64,000 nucleotides of DNA from contig JBBELK010000108.1 of assembly GCA_037783545.1 (NCBI GenBank), positions 1,240,001 through 1,304,000 of the forward strand, in the 5' to 3' direction. A program made the translations under genes and the position numbers. Below are positions 21,564 through 32,189 of the stretch, one piece after another. The stretch's first letter is position 1. Every line of letters begins with the position of its first letter. Origin of the DNA: Henricia sp. BOLD:AAB3569 (Eukaryota > Echinodermata > Asteroidea > Spinulosida > Echinasteridae). The notes below the pieces were generated by a model that did not search any database, was not told the origin of the DNA, and saw nothing but the letters and a program-made list of their open reading frames with translations.

Positions 21564-22349
21564 CAGGTTCACACTGCACTATTTCCACACCTCTGGCGTC
21601 CCGGGTTCGAATCCGGGGCGTGTATGTGGATTGGGTTTGCAGTCTTTACTTGACCGCGTGGGTTTTCCCCTGGGGCATTTCTCTGGGGTTTTTTACTCCC
21701 ACTTCTAAAACTGCAACTTCTTCTTCGTCATCTCAAGTTGATAATATAGTATAGTTAAAGCTAAATCCGTATAGTTGATGGCATAAAGGGCCTTAGTTGC
21801 CGAAGATGCCATAAAATGTACAACAACAACAACACTATTTTCATCCGTCAGACGTACGTTACATCCGTTGTCCGTCGTGTAGCATGCGGAGCTGAACAAA
21901 ACACACGGAAAGCACGCATCGCACCATTTTCATCCATTCCTTCCGCGAGCAAAACTTGCTCAGCGATCCAGCCGCCCGAGTTTAGCCACACATTCGAAAA
22001 CAAAGAATACATCAACCACAGGATTTTTTTGTCAAACTAACCGCTTTAGAAAATCATCCTGTTGTGGATGTATTTTAGTCGCACTGTTGTACGTACAACG
22101 GACTTGACGGACGAAAAATCGACGGACAATTAGACCTCGGATCAACTCCTCCGTCATTCGTCAATTCGACGTATGAAACGTTCGGATACGTTTACTTTTA
22201 TACTCGACGTACGTAAATGAAGCTGATCTTTGAGACGGTTCACATTGAAAAAGCATCAACGGACCAAAAAACTGACGGACCGGAGACGACGTACGTCGAT
22301 TTTACGTACCGTCTGACGGATGAAAATAGTGCAGTGGGAACCCGCCTTA
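21564..22349. mobile_element. TIR element with a SINE inserted in it
   Basis: Left end 'gggcaggttcacactgcac' and, after removing the SINE, 'tattttcatccgtcagacg'. The right end 'ccgtctgacggatgaaaata' then 'gtgcagtgggaacccgcc' is the inverted copy. The interior is rich in CGTACG/GACGTACG words. The outer target duplication is not obvious. The SINE at 21585-21832 splits the left TIR, so the SINE is younger. Confidence 0.7.
21585..21832 (+). repeat. SINE nested in TIR element, with 8-bp target duplication
   Basis: Flanked by 'cactattt' at 21577-21584 and 21833-21840. It has a B-box-like 'gggttcgaatcc' near 21604, the phrases 'gtgtatgtggattgggtttg' and 'gtgggttttcccctgggg', and 'aaaactgcaacttcttcttc', with a (CAA)n tail. 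A second family member lies at 45660-46035. Confidence 0.8.
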
Positions 22350-22400
22350 AGACAAACCAACATGCATCAATGAGATATTAGGTGAGAAATTTAAGTGGAT

Positions 22401-22567
22401 CTGCAGCCGATTTCACGAAACTAACGCAGTTGCGTAAGCCCACTTGCGCAACATTTTATTGCATAAGTTACGCAACATTCTTCCAAAGATATCACGCAAG
22501 CTATGGGGCTTGCGCCATTTGTCAAAAGTTGTGCAAGCTGCGCAATGTTTCGTGAAATCGACTGCAG
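22401..22567. mobile_element. 167-bp palindromic MITE
   Basis: Ends 'ctgcagccgatttcacgaaac' and 'gtttcgtgaaatcgactgcag' are inverted, and further complementarity continues inward ('ttgcgtaagcccacttgcgc' against 'gcaagctatggggcttgcgc'). No coding capacity. Confidence 0.75.
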
Positions 22568-22719
22568 GTAGGCTTAATGTAGCCGAATTGTATGGGATTC
22601 GAACCCGAGGATTTGGTTTAACGTACCGGCATTTTATCAACTGTACAGGCAATCTAGCTCCTTGTGTTGGCGGTGTGTTAAAATTCCAACTAAAGGGCAC
22701 AGAAATATGATTTTTTTTC

Positions 22720-23010
22720 TTCTTATCCCTTAAAGTCTAGTACATATTTTGCAGTTGCCCAACATTTTACAAGTTGACAAGAAAAACCGGACTAAAGATG
22801 TTGATAGCAACGGTAATAAACACCACATTTATTATTTTTTTCGTGAAAAATTGTACCTTTGTGAGAAATCGCCAACTTGAACTAGATGTGCTTTTTTACC
22901 ATTCATTCAACACAAAAACCATGCATGGATTTTTAAGGTTTCCCGAAGTTACTACATCTACATGTATGTCGCTGAATGCAGTTTATCAGCATTATTCTTT
23001 AGTTATGTAA
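22720..23010 (-). repeat. Dispersed repeat family B, minus-strand copy
   Basis: Reads as the complement of the family B copies near 1030, 25190 and 44300: 'aagttgacaagaaaaaccgg', 'gttgatagcaacggtaa' and 'aaaaaccatgcatgga'. Unclassified. Confidence 0.6.
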
Positions 23011-23118
23011 TGTTGTTGTTCTTGGTTTTTAAAGTTTTCCAATCATGTTATCTGTCGTCTTTAAATCCGTGCTAGTTATTTGTTCCTCTCTCTTCTGTTA
23101 CTGTTATCAAAACTCACT

Positions 23119-23870
23119 TTAAAGGGACATACCGGCTTTGTTGGGCTATTTTAGTTCGAAATAGACCCATACATGATTCTGAAAGTCTTTCCGAAATAAA
23201 CTAGATAGATCCTTAAAAGAAACCATCAAATTTGACCGTTTTATCTGAACCAGATTTCTGGTTCGGATAAATCACGTGGTCTTGGAGTTAGCCGTAGAAA
23301 CCAACGTGAAATGCGAGTTGCTTTTGTCATTCGCGGTTGGTTTCTTATAATGTCCTACGAACACTATGTACATACCGTATATTTCCAATTTATGCATAAC
23401 TGCCAAAAGATGTCATAAGGGTTTCTTGGTGTTGATATTGACGAGAGAATCTCTCAGATTTTCGCTTCTTCGCTTCGCGGCGATAAATAATATCCGAAGA
23501 AAAAAACTTACATATTGCAGACGTTGGAGAAACCAACTAGTTGCGTTTGAGTTGCTTCCTCAAGTCAGCGCTGACCTGGGGGAGGGGGATCATGCAAGGT
23601 GTGTCGAGTCAGGGAAAACAAGGAAACGAGGTTAAACACGTGTCGAACCATATCTAACGCCACCTTTATTTACAAACTTATGTTACATAATACATCGCCG
23701 TACGGCTGGTAAAGCGTATAGCCCAACATTTTGTCTCTTTTGTTAATTTTTTACATTTTTAGTTAATTACGTGACATTTTAGTATTTTTTTACAACGACC
23801 ATCAAACAATTATTGTCAAGGATGCTAGATCGCTGCATTATGTACACAGTAAGCCGGTGTGTTCCTTTAA
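23119..23870. mobile_element. TTAA-flanked element (TTAAAGGGACATACCGGC ends)
   Basis: Left end TTAAAGGGACATACCGGCTTT and right end complementary to TTAAAGGAACACACCGGCTTA, with TTAA at both edges. 752 bp with no transposase recognised. T2/Kolobok-like ends. Confidence 0.6.
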
Positions 23871-23903
23871 AGTTACCTTTTTAAGGTTTTGTTTTTGTTA
23901 TTA

Positions 23904-24060
23904 TCACACACCAAAGTGTTCTATATGCCCAGTTGCCCAGGCGAACCACATTGTCACAAAATGTCCTCTCCGACAAACATTTGGCGGTGCTACGTATTAT
24001 AAGACTCCCAAGTCGATATCCATGCACCCGTCGTGAACGTACAAGATAACTATCGTGTAC
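23904..24060 (+). repeat. Dispersed repeat family A, fragment
   Basis: 'caccaaagtgttctatatgc', 'cgacaaacatttggcgg' and 'actcccaagtcgatat' match the 5' part of family A. It ends near a 15-base direct repeat, 'acgtacaagataact', at about 24036 and 24060. Confidence 0.65.
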
Positions 24061-24091
24061 GTACAAGATAACTAAAACCTACTTGAAGTGA

Positions 24092-24117
24092 GCCGCCGAT
24101 TCGGCCGAATCGGCGGC
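24092..24117. repeat. 26-bp perfect palindrome
   Basis: GCCGCCGATTCGG followed by its exact complement CCGAATCGGCGGC with no spacer. GC-rich in an AT-rich setting. Function unknown. Confidence 0.85.
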
Positions 24118-24224
24118 CCGCTGATTCCGCCACCGATTAAGCCGCACATTCGAAAATGATGGGGAATCCAGAATACATACAGCAGAGGGTGTTTACCCTT
24201 TTCAAGGTTTTGTTTTTGTTATTA

Positions 24225-25740
24225 TCACACGCCAAAGTGTTCTATGCCCCAGTTGCCGAGGCGAGCCACACTGGCAGAAAATGTCCTCCGACAAACTTTT
24301 TGCAGTGGTTAAACTCACAAATCGATATTCACCGTTCGTTCAGGGGATAGTCTCTTGTGCAACTGTAGTTGCCCCGATTCTCCAAAGCTCACCTTTGTCA
24401 GAATATTATACAGTCAAACCAGACATTTGAAAAAAAAAATATTCTGGTGTGAGTCATTAGTCATATTCTTCTTATGCCAGGTTTCTTATGCCAGTTTCTT
24501 ATACCAGGTTTCTTTACGAACCACTCGGATCAACGGTATTAGCAAGAAAATTAAGAATATCCTGTCAAAATGACTTTTGGCTTTATAAAGGTCGATATTA
24601 CGTGCTCGGGGAATCCCCGTTGATGACAACATAACAAAATAGCTTGGCATCATCTCGCGATACTGCGGAAACTTTTGTTAAAGGCAGTATACATGTACAT
24701 CATTGGTAATCTCGAAAATCAGAAATGTTTACAGATTTACGCTTAACTTACACGATATAAACATGATGAAAACTTCCCCTAAAATGGTTTTGTCTGAAGT
24801 GCTATTATAGTCTTTAAGAAATGAGTAAAACAATTAGTTTGCGTCTCATGAGACGAAAATTCAATTCGCCCCAAAACCATTTCGCCCAAAGTGAAAACCA
24901 TTTCACTTTGTGCTCAGGCTGTCGTTAAGGGCGAAATGGTTCAGGGCGAAGTGGTTTTGGGGCGAAATGACTGCAAACCCTGTTTTGACTGTTTTCTCAA
25001 AAGGTAGACGAAGTACGGAGCTGGTTTTTGCTCAGGTTGGTTTTAATCATGCATATCTTCAATCACACAGGGGGATAAAACTATTTGTAACAGTTTACCA
25101 ATCATATATACTATCTTTAATGAAGGCAGAGTACATTATTGGTATCAAAACTGTTACAAAGGACGTTATTTCCATTCGTGATTAAAAGCCCATGTTGATA
25201 AAACTGCTGTGTAGAAATTTCAGCCACATAGATGCATGCAGTAAAACTTCAGAAAACTTAAAATCCATTCATGGCTTGTGTGCTGAGTTGAATGTATAGG
25301 CCTAAGTATTTTGCGAAAGCCTTTTTTTATATAAAGAAAACCTCCTTTAATTGTTAATCTATCACACAAAATACCATTTTTGACAGAAATAAATCCATGT
25401 GGTGTTTGGTACCATTGTTACTCTTTTAGTAAGGTTTTTCTTGTCAACTCATAATTTTTTTTCTTTTTCGAGTTGTATATTATTTGAAAGCTAATATCAG
25501 CATTTATGTATAAATTATTGCCAAAGCCCCGGTCATACTTTTTACCTATACCGGCTGCCGTGCACGTTTTCTGCGATCTTCGCGGTTTTATGCTTTTTGT
25601 GTCGATCAGTGTCCACTTGGCTGGACGCTATCAGCCAGAATGTCCTGTCAAAAATAAAGGTCGAGATTGCGTGCTCAGGCAATCCCCGTTAATGACAACA
25701 TTGAAAAATAGTGCGACATCATCTCGGGAATGTTTTTGTT
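24225..25740 (+). repeat. Dispersed repeat family A, long copy
   Basis: Parallels 104-2100 in order: the 'cacgccaaagtgttc' start, the 'ttctccaaagctca' and 'agaatattatac' stretch (uninterrupted here), 'taagaatatcctgtcaaaa', 'gctcggggaatccccgttg', the family B segment (25180-25450) and 'taccggctgccgtgcacg'. It differs by lacking the 8-bp-TSD element and by carrying a TTAA element at 24678-25120. Confidence 0.7.
24678..25120. mobile_element. TTAA-flanked element with internal TTCGCCC palindrome
   Basis: TTAA at both edges. The left end TTAAAGGCAGTATACATG and the right complement TTAAAGATAGTATATATG are inverted. The interior holds 'ttcgccccaaaaccatttcg' facing 'cgaagtggttttggggcgaa'. Related copies: 41095-41492 (opposite strand) and a partial one near 62810-62976. 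It inserted into family A. Confidence 0.7.
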
Positions 25741-25745
25741 AATCA

Positions 25746-25941
25746 TTAAAGGGCCCATGGCATGCTAAACAACTTTATGCCTAGTCTTTGCTTCATATGA
25801 TGGATTACTTGTTTAGCAAGACATTACTATAGTTTGTTTTGATGTAACATCAATAAAAGGTACCCTTTTTCCACTTTGAAGATTTCATTGCAATAAATCA
25901 CTGAAAGAAGGCGCTGTTTGGAGTGCATCAGAAAGAACTAG
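25746..25941. other. TTAAAGGG-initiated fragment before the tandem array
   Basis: Begins 'ttaaagggcccatggcatgc', like a T2-type left end, but no matching right end precedes the array start at 25942. The array may have replaced the rest. Confidence 0.3.
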
Positions 25942-26258
25942 ACCTGTGTTCGTTCTTGACAACGAACACATGGCTGTTCCCCTCCTTTTTATAAACATAT
26001 GTGGTGTTCGGGATGACCTTTGTTAGTGATTGTATATGAAGAAATCACGATCGTATGTCAAACGGTTGAGTTTTTATCGATTTTTAAATATTGAATATTA
26101 TTACATGCCCCTTTAATCTGACATGTAGGGAAGGTCAAAGGTGTTGCTATATGTTTGGATACCCCACCCTAGTCGAAGTGTAACACAGTTGACCCCATCG
26201 TGATATATTGTACCCCTTTCAAATGGCAAGGCAAAATCTGTTTGACCAATAGGAAACG

Positions 26259-29200
26259 AGGTCAAAGGTCAAGCCATGTGCGCATCTTAAAGACATTTGT
26301 TAGTGATCGTATATGCAGAAGGAATCAAATTTGTGGGTCAAACGGTAGATTTTTTATTGATTTTTGAATATTTAATTACGTAATCATCTTGTCGCTAGAG
26401 GGCGCTATTTCGTACGATGACGTCATCACTTATATTTTTGGAAAGCTTAAGGGCCTCTGGTAATAACACCATTGACCCCATCTCAATACCTCCTTTCACT
26501 TTCAAACTAAGGGCCACTTCCGGTTTCGACCGGAAGTGAGCAAGGTCAAAGGTCACCAACATATTTTTTAGATACCCCACCCTAGTCGAAGTGTAACACA
26601 AGTGACTTTGTCCAAATATCTTGCACCACTTTCAAATGGCAAGGCAAACTCTGTTTGACCAATAGGAAACGAGGTCAAAGGTCAAGGCGTGTGCGCATCT
26701 TAAAGACTTTTGTTAGTCATCGTATATGGCGAAGGAATCAAGATCGTAGGTCAAACGGTTGAATTTTTATTGATTTTTGAATATTTAATTTATTAAACTT
26801 CATACCCCTTTAATCTGACACGTGATGACGTCATCATGACGTCATTAGTACTGTGCACAACTTCACATAGTGACCAATGTCCATGTGAAGTTTGAAGTCA
26901 ATCATCAATGTGCAAGTGTCCGAAATAGCGTCTGAAAAAAGTGGAAGAAGTAAAAGAATAAAAAAAACTAGACCTGTGTTCGTTCTTGACAACGAACACA
27001 TGGCTGTTCCCCTCCTTTTTATAAACATATATGGTGTTCGGGATGACCTTTGTTAGTGGTCGTATATGAAGAAATCACGATCGTAGGTCAAACGGTTGAG
27101 TTTTTATCGATTTTTAAATTTTGAATATTATTACATGCCCCTTTAATCTGACATGTAGGAAAGGTCAAAGGTGTTGCTATATGTTTGGATACCCCACCCT
27201 AGTCGAAGTGTAACACAGTTGACCCCATCGTGTTATATTGTACCCCTTTCAAATGGCAAGGCAAAATCTGTTTGACCAATAGGAAACGAGGTCAAAGGTA
27301 AAGCCATGTGCGCATCTTAAAGACATTTGTTAGTGATCGTATATGCAGAAGGAATCAAATTTGTAGGTCAAACGGTAGATTTTTTATTGATTTTTGAATA
27401 TTTAATTACGTAATCATCTTGTCGCTAGAGGGCGCTATTTCGTACAATGACGTCATCACTTATATTTTTGGAAAGCTTAAGGGCCTCTGGTAATAACACC
27501 ATTGACCCTATCTCAATACCTCCTTTCACTTTCAAACTAAGGGCCACTTCCGGTTTCGACCGGAAGTGAGCAAGGTAAAAGGTCACGGCCATATTTTTTG
27601 GATACACCACCCTAGGTCCAAGTGTAATACAGTTGACCACATCCAGATATCTTGTACCACTTTCAAATGGCAAGGCAAAATCTGTTAGACCAATAGGAAA
27701 CGAGGTCAAAGGTCAAGCCCTGTGCGCATCTTAAAGACATTTGTTAGTGATCGTATATGCCACAGGAATCAAGATCGTAGGTCAAACAGTTGATTTTTTA
27801 TTGATTTTTGAATATTTAATTACGTAATCATCTTGTCGGTAGAGGGCGCTATTTCGTACGATGACGTCATCACTTATATTTTTGGAAAGCTTAAGGGCCT
27901 CTGGTAATAACACCATTGACCCCATCTCAATACCTCCTTTCACTTTCAAACTAAGGGCCACTTCCGGTTTCGACCGGAAGTGAGCAAGGTCAAAGGTCAC
28001 CAACGTATTTTTTAGATACCCCACCCTAGTCGAAGTGTAACACAAGTGACTTTGTCCAAATATCTTGCACCACTTTCAAATGGCAAGGCAAAATCTGTTT
28101 GACCAATAGGAAACGAGGTCAAAGGTCAAGGCGTGTGCGCATCTTAAAGACTTTTGTTAGTCATCGTATATGGCGAAGGAATCAAGATCGTAGGTCAAAC
28201 GGTTGAATTTTTATTGATTTTTGAATATTTAATTTATTAAACTTCATACCCCTTTAATCTGACACGTGATGACGTCATCATGACGTCATTAGTACTGTGC
28301 ACAACTTCACATAGTGACCAATGTCCATGTGAAGTTTGAAGTCAATCATGAATGTGCAAGTGCCCGAAAAAGCGTCTGAAAAAAAGTGGAAGAAGAAAAA
28401 GAAAAACTAGAAATGTGTTCGTTGAAAACGAACACATGGCTGTTCCCCTCCTTTTTATAAACATATATGGTGTTCGGGATGACCTTTGTTAGTGATCGTA
28501 TATGAATAAATCACGATCGTAGGTCAAACGGTTGAGTTTTTATCTATTTTTAAATATTGAATATTATTACATGCCCCTTTAATCTGACATGTAGGGAAAG
28601 TCAAAGGTGTTGCTATATGTTTGGATACCCCACCCTAGTCGAAGTGTAACACAGTTGACCCCATCGTGATATATTGTACCCCTTTCAAATGGCAAGGCAA
28701 AATCTGTTTGACCAATAGGAAACGAGGTCAAAGGTCAAGCCATGTGCGCATCTTAAAGACATTTGTTGGTGATCGTATATGCAGAAGGAATCAAATTCGT
28801 AGGTTAAACGGTAGATTTTTTATTGATTTTTGAATATTTAATTACGTAATCATCTTGTCGCTAGAGGGCGCTATTTCGTACGATGACGTCATCACTTATA
28901 TTTTTGGAAAGCTTAAGGGCCTCTGATAATAACACCATTGACCCCATCTCAATACCTCCTACCACTTTCAAACTAAGGGCCACTTCCGGTTTCGACCGGA
29001 AGTGAGCAAGATCAAAGGTCACGACCATATTTTTTGGATACACCACCCTAGGTCCAAGTGTAATACAGTTGACCACATCCAGATATCTTGTACCACTTTC
29101 AAATGGCAAGGCAAAATCTGTTTGACCAATAGGAAACGAGGTCAAAGGTCAAGGGGTGTGCGCATCTCAAAGACCCTTGTTAATCATCGTATATGGCAAA

Positions 29201-29564
29201 TGAATCAAGATCGTAGGTCAAACGGTTGATTTGTTATTGATTTTCCAATATTTCATTACGTAATCATCTTGTCGCTAGAGGGCGCTATTTCGTACGATGA
29301 CGTCATCACTTATATTTTTGGAAAGCTTGAGGGCCTCTGGTAATAACACCATTGACCCCATCTCAATACCTCCTTTCACTTTCAAACTAAGGGCCACTTC
29401 CGGTTTCGACCGGAAGTGAGCAAGGTCAAAGGTCACCAACATATTTTTTAGATACCCCACCCTTGTCGAAGTGTAACACAAGTGACTTTGTCCAAATATC
29501 TTGCACCACTTTCAAATGGCAAGGCAAAATCTGTTTGACCAATAGGAAACGAGGTCAAAGGTCA
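26259..29564 (+). promoter_or_regulatory. Cluster of ten perfect DR1 nuclear-receptor motifs
   Basis: AGGTCAAAGGTCA (AGGTCA, one spacer, AGGTCA) occurs exactly at 26259, 26543, 26672, 27703, 27987, 28116, 28725, 29139, 29423 and 29552, with several one-base variants between. DR1 is the consensus for RXR heterodimers, HNF4 and COUP-TF. Each subrepeat potentially has two. Binding is inferred from sequence only. Confidence 0.55.
26515..29420. promoter_or_regulatory. Repeated ETS-type palindromes and CRE octamers in the array
   Basis: CACTTCCGG-tttcga-CCGGAAGTG is repeated five times (first at 26515-26538, then about 27545, 27959, 28981 and 29395). Each half is an ETS-type core (CCGGAAGT). TGACGTCA occurs in each subrepeat before it ('cgatgacgtcatcac'), and as a double site at each unit end ('gatgacgtcatcatgacgtc' near 26824, 28266 and 29703). 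Whether any is bound is unknown. Confidence 0.5.
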
Positions 29565-29872
29565 AGGGGTGTGCGCATCTCAAAGACCTTTGTTAGTCAT
29601 CGTATATGGCGAAGGAATCAAGATCGTAGGTCAAACGGTTGATTTTTTAATGATTTTTGAATATTTAATTTATTAAACTTCATGCCCCTTTAATCTGACA
29701 CGTGATGACGTCATCATGACGTCATTAGTACTGTGCACAACTTCACATAGTGACCAATGTCCATGTGAAGTTTGAAGTCAATCATGAATGTACAAGTGCC
29801 CGAAATAGCGTTTGAAAAAAGTGGAAGAAGGAAAAGAATAAAAAAAAAAAAAAAAATCGTAACGAAAACAAA

Positions 29873-29962
29873 GGCTGTTCCGACCCGAATCGGAACAGCC
29901 AAAAGAAAAAGAAAAAAAATCTTAACAAAAACAAAGGCTGTTCCGACCGTATCGGAACAGCC
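29873..29962. repeat. Two tandem perfect hairpins at the array edge
   Basis: GGCTGTTCCGA with its complement TCGGAACAGCC, once with a 6-base loop (29873-29900) and once with a 5-base loop (29936-29962), separated by A-rich DNA. The word 'ggctgttcc' also follows each unit-head hairpin in the array, which suggests related terminal structures. Confidence 0.8.
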
Positions 29963-30209
29963 AAAAAGTAAAACAAAAACATAAGACTTCAAGTTGGAGT
30001 TATGGCAAATTGCTGAAGTTTCCACCCCCAGTCTTGTCATGGCTTACAACAGACATGTAGGCTAAAACAAACTCAAACGGCCATTGATTACCAACGTTTC
30101 AGCAAGTTTGAGAAAAAAGGTGGAATCTTTTGTGCATAGTTGAATGTGATTTGCTGTGTTTGCCTCTTGTGACATCACAACCTTGGTCATGAATATACAT
30201 ATTCCAATG

Positions 30210-30316
30210 TTGTAGTACGAGTACTCGAGTACTCCAGGACTCGGACTCGAGTTCGACTCGAGTCACAATTTTCGTGACTCGGACTCGGACTCGAACATGG
30301 CGACTCGTGACTCCAA
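30210..30316. repeat. Degenerate ACTCG/CGAGT simple repeat
   Basis: Run of 'actcgagtactc', 'gactcggactcgag' and 'gactcggactcggactcg' phrases. Low complexity and self-complementary. Confidence 0.8.
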
Positions 30317-30359
30317 AATATGGACAAGCTCCTTTATCAGTACAGACCAACCTTTTTAT

Positions 30360-31140
30360 CAGTAAAATGCACTAAAACTGTTTTACCTACCGGTTGCCGT
30401 GCACCTTTTCTGCGACCAAATCTTCGCAGTTTTGTGCTTTTTGTCGATCAGGAGGGCATCCACTTGGTTCGGCGCTATTAGCCAGAATGTCCTGTGACTC
30501 TTGGCTTTTGGCTTTTTAAAGGTCGAGAATAATTGCGTGCTCGGGGAATCCCCGTTGATGACAACATTCCAAATTGGCGTGCATCATCTCGCGATACTAG
30601 TGCCATCGGACTTGGTGAGATCCCGTGATAATTTATCGCAGGATGTCAACATATCAAGTGAAAAATGTCATAATTCCGTGATAATTATCTCCGGAAGATG
30701 GCATCCAGAATGTAGAATGACGACATCACGTGATAATTTATCACGGGATGGCGACATAAAGAACATAGAATAATGATATCCCAAGATGATTTATCACAGA
30801 ATGACCAAATGCAAAACGTAGGTTGACAACATCCCGAGAAGATTTGTTATTTTGTTGTGCATTATTGGATATTCCGTCATTTTATGTTCTTCATGTCGTT
30901 ATACTGTGATAAATTATCTCGGGGTGTCGACATCCCGTGATAATTATTATCACGCGATGTCGACATCCTATATTCTGGATGTCGTCAACCTGTAATAAAT
31001 TATCACGGGATCTCGTCATACTATATGTTTTGGATGTCGTTCTCAATGGATGTCGTCATCCTACACTCTGGATGTCGTCTTCCTGAGATAATTATCACTG
31101 GATGAGGACATTTTGCACTATCGTGATCTCAACAAGTCAG
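30360..31140 (+). repeat. Family A copy (3' part) with degenerate GTCGTCATCC block
   Basis: 'taccggttgccgtgcacc' (about 30388), 'gctcggggaatccccgttg' (about 30538) and then the 'gtgataatttatc'/'gtcgtcatcc' block match 1930-2420 plus 3165-3410. This copy is uninterrupted across the site where the 9-bp-TSD element sits in copy 1. Confidence 0.7.
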
Positions 31141-31169
31141 ATGGCACCTACAACTAAGGGAGTGTTTGT

Positions 31170-31425
31170 TTAAAGGAGCGTGTTCAGAAAATGGATTTCG
31201 TTTTAACCCAACAATCATATAAAATAACTCCCCAACCCCCTGCCCCCATTTGAAGAATACAGGAAATTTGGATGAAGTGGAAGCAAACAGATTGGTGTAA
31301 TTACTGCACTGCATGCTTTATGTGACCAGATAAATCAGTTTACAAAACATCGGTCATTTTTTGACGATATCCTTGAAAATATACGGATTAAGAACGCAAA
31401 ATTTCAGAATGGTAACGAGAAAAAT
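31170..31425. mobile_element. TTAAAGGAGCG-family element, left part
   Basis: Begins TTAAAGGAGCGTGTTCAG and matches 3417-3540, then 'gacgatatcct' matches about 4141. No clear right end was found, so the copy may be truncated. Confidence 0.5.
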
Positions 31426-31809
31426 ATGACAATTTATATGGTATCAAAATCTCAACACCCATGGAAAAATGCTGGGAGCTTCATTTCGGATTCGTTGTGG
31501 GTATCACCTATGAGTGTTTCCAGTGGGACTAGAACTGGACACGGCCTCATTAGCTGTTGGCCCTACAGAACATGGAATATCTCCAGGGGAATGTTTTTGG
31601 ATTCACCTCATACCCTGGATTTTCTTGCTGAGAGTCTGCCCTTGGTTCTATATCCTGTATGTGTGGCTGATTTCCTGAAGTTCGGTATGATGGAAGTGAC
31701 ACATTTTCCTGGTTTTGTGTATCACTTTGTATCATACTCCCGACTCTGGCTGCAATGTTTCTTGGGAAAGAATGTGGTCAATGTGCACATATCTGTTCTT
31801 TTAATACTT

Positions 31810-32167
31810 GGGCGTGTTTGTTTCGGACGGATCCAGATTCAGATCTGTGCAGATCCAAGGTATATAGGCGGTCCTCATATTCAGTCGTTGTATGTGGAAT
31901 ATGTGGAGCGGGAACCAGTCTAACGTAAACATCGCGAAGATTTTTGTGTGAGTAAAACCGTGTCGTTTCAGTTTTCAGAGGCAACACACGATATACGCGG
32001 TACAAACAAATTTAGGCTGCTTGTTTATTTACGATGAATGTCGTGGGTGTAATTTGGAACAGAAATTTGACAAATGTGGTAAATAAATTGCAATTCACGT
32101 GACTTGAGATCCTATAGTAAAACAACCTGGGATCTGGATTTGGATCTGTCTGAAACAAACACGTCCC
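31810..32167. mobile_element. TIR element of about 358 bp
   Basis: Left 'gggcgtgtttgtttcggac' plus 'ggatccagattcagatc' faces right 'gatctggatttggatctg' plus 'tctgaaacaaacacgtcc'. These are inverted repeats of about 36 bp with few mismatches. No transposase. The outer target duplication is not clear. Confidence 0.65.
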
Positions 32168-32189
32168 TTGTACACATGGACGATATAGC

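Larger units (their letters stand above)
25942..29856. repeat. Three-unit higher-order tandem array with ~412-bp subrepeats
   Basis: Three long units start right after CTAG: at 25942 (1,030 bp), 26972 (1,439 bp) and 28411 (about 1,446 bp). Each starts with a hairpin ('tgtgttcgtt...aacgaacaca') and ends with an A-rich run. Inside each are subrepeats of about 412 bp, best tracked by 'ggcaaggcaaaatctg' near 26226, 26636, 27256, 27668, 28081, 28690, 29103 and 29517. The first unit has one subrepeat fewer. Conserved parts are a DR1 motif pair, a CRE octamer, an ETS-type palindrome and 'gagggcgctatttcgta'. The recurring minus-strand open frames are diverged copies of one another and look non-coding. 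Confidence 0.9.

Noticed and set aside
26395-29481. Repeated minus-strand open frames of 68-94 codons in the tandem array
   Set aside because: They are the same frame copied with each subrepeat, end at varying points and have no protein features. The array is better explained as a satellite.
25942-29856. CRISPR-like array
   Set aside because: The repeats are hundreds of bases long, diverged and in an animal genome context. There are no short repeats with unique spacers.
31426-31923. 165-codon plus-strand open frame
   Set aside because: No recognisable domain. It starts in a TTAA element and ends inside the TIR element at 31810, so it spans two repeats.
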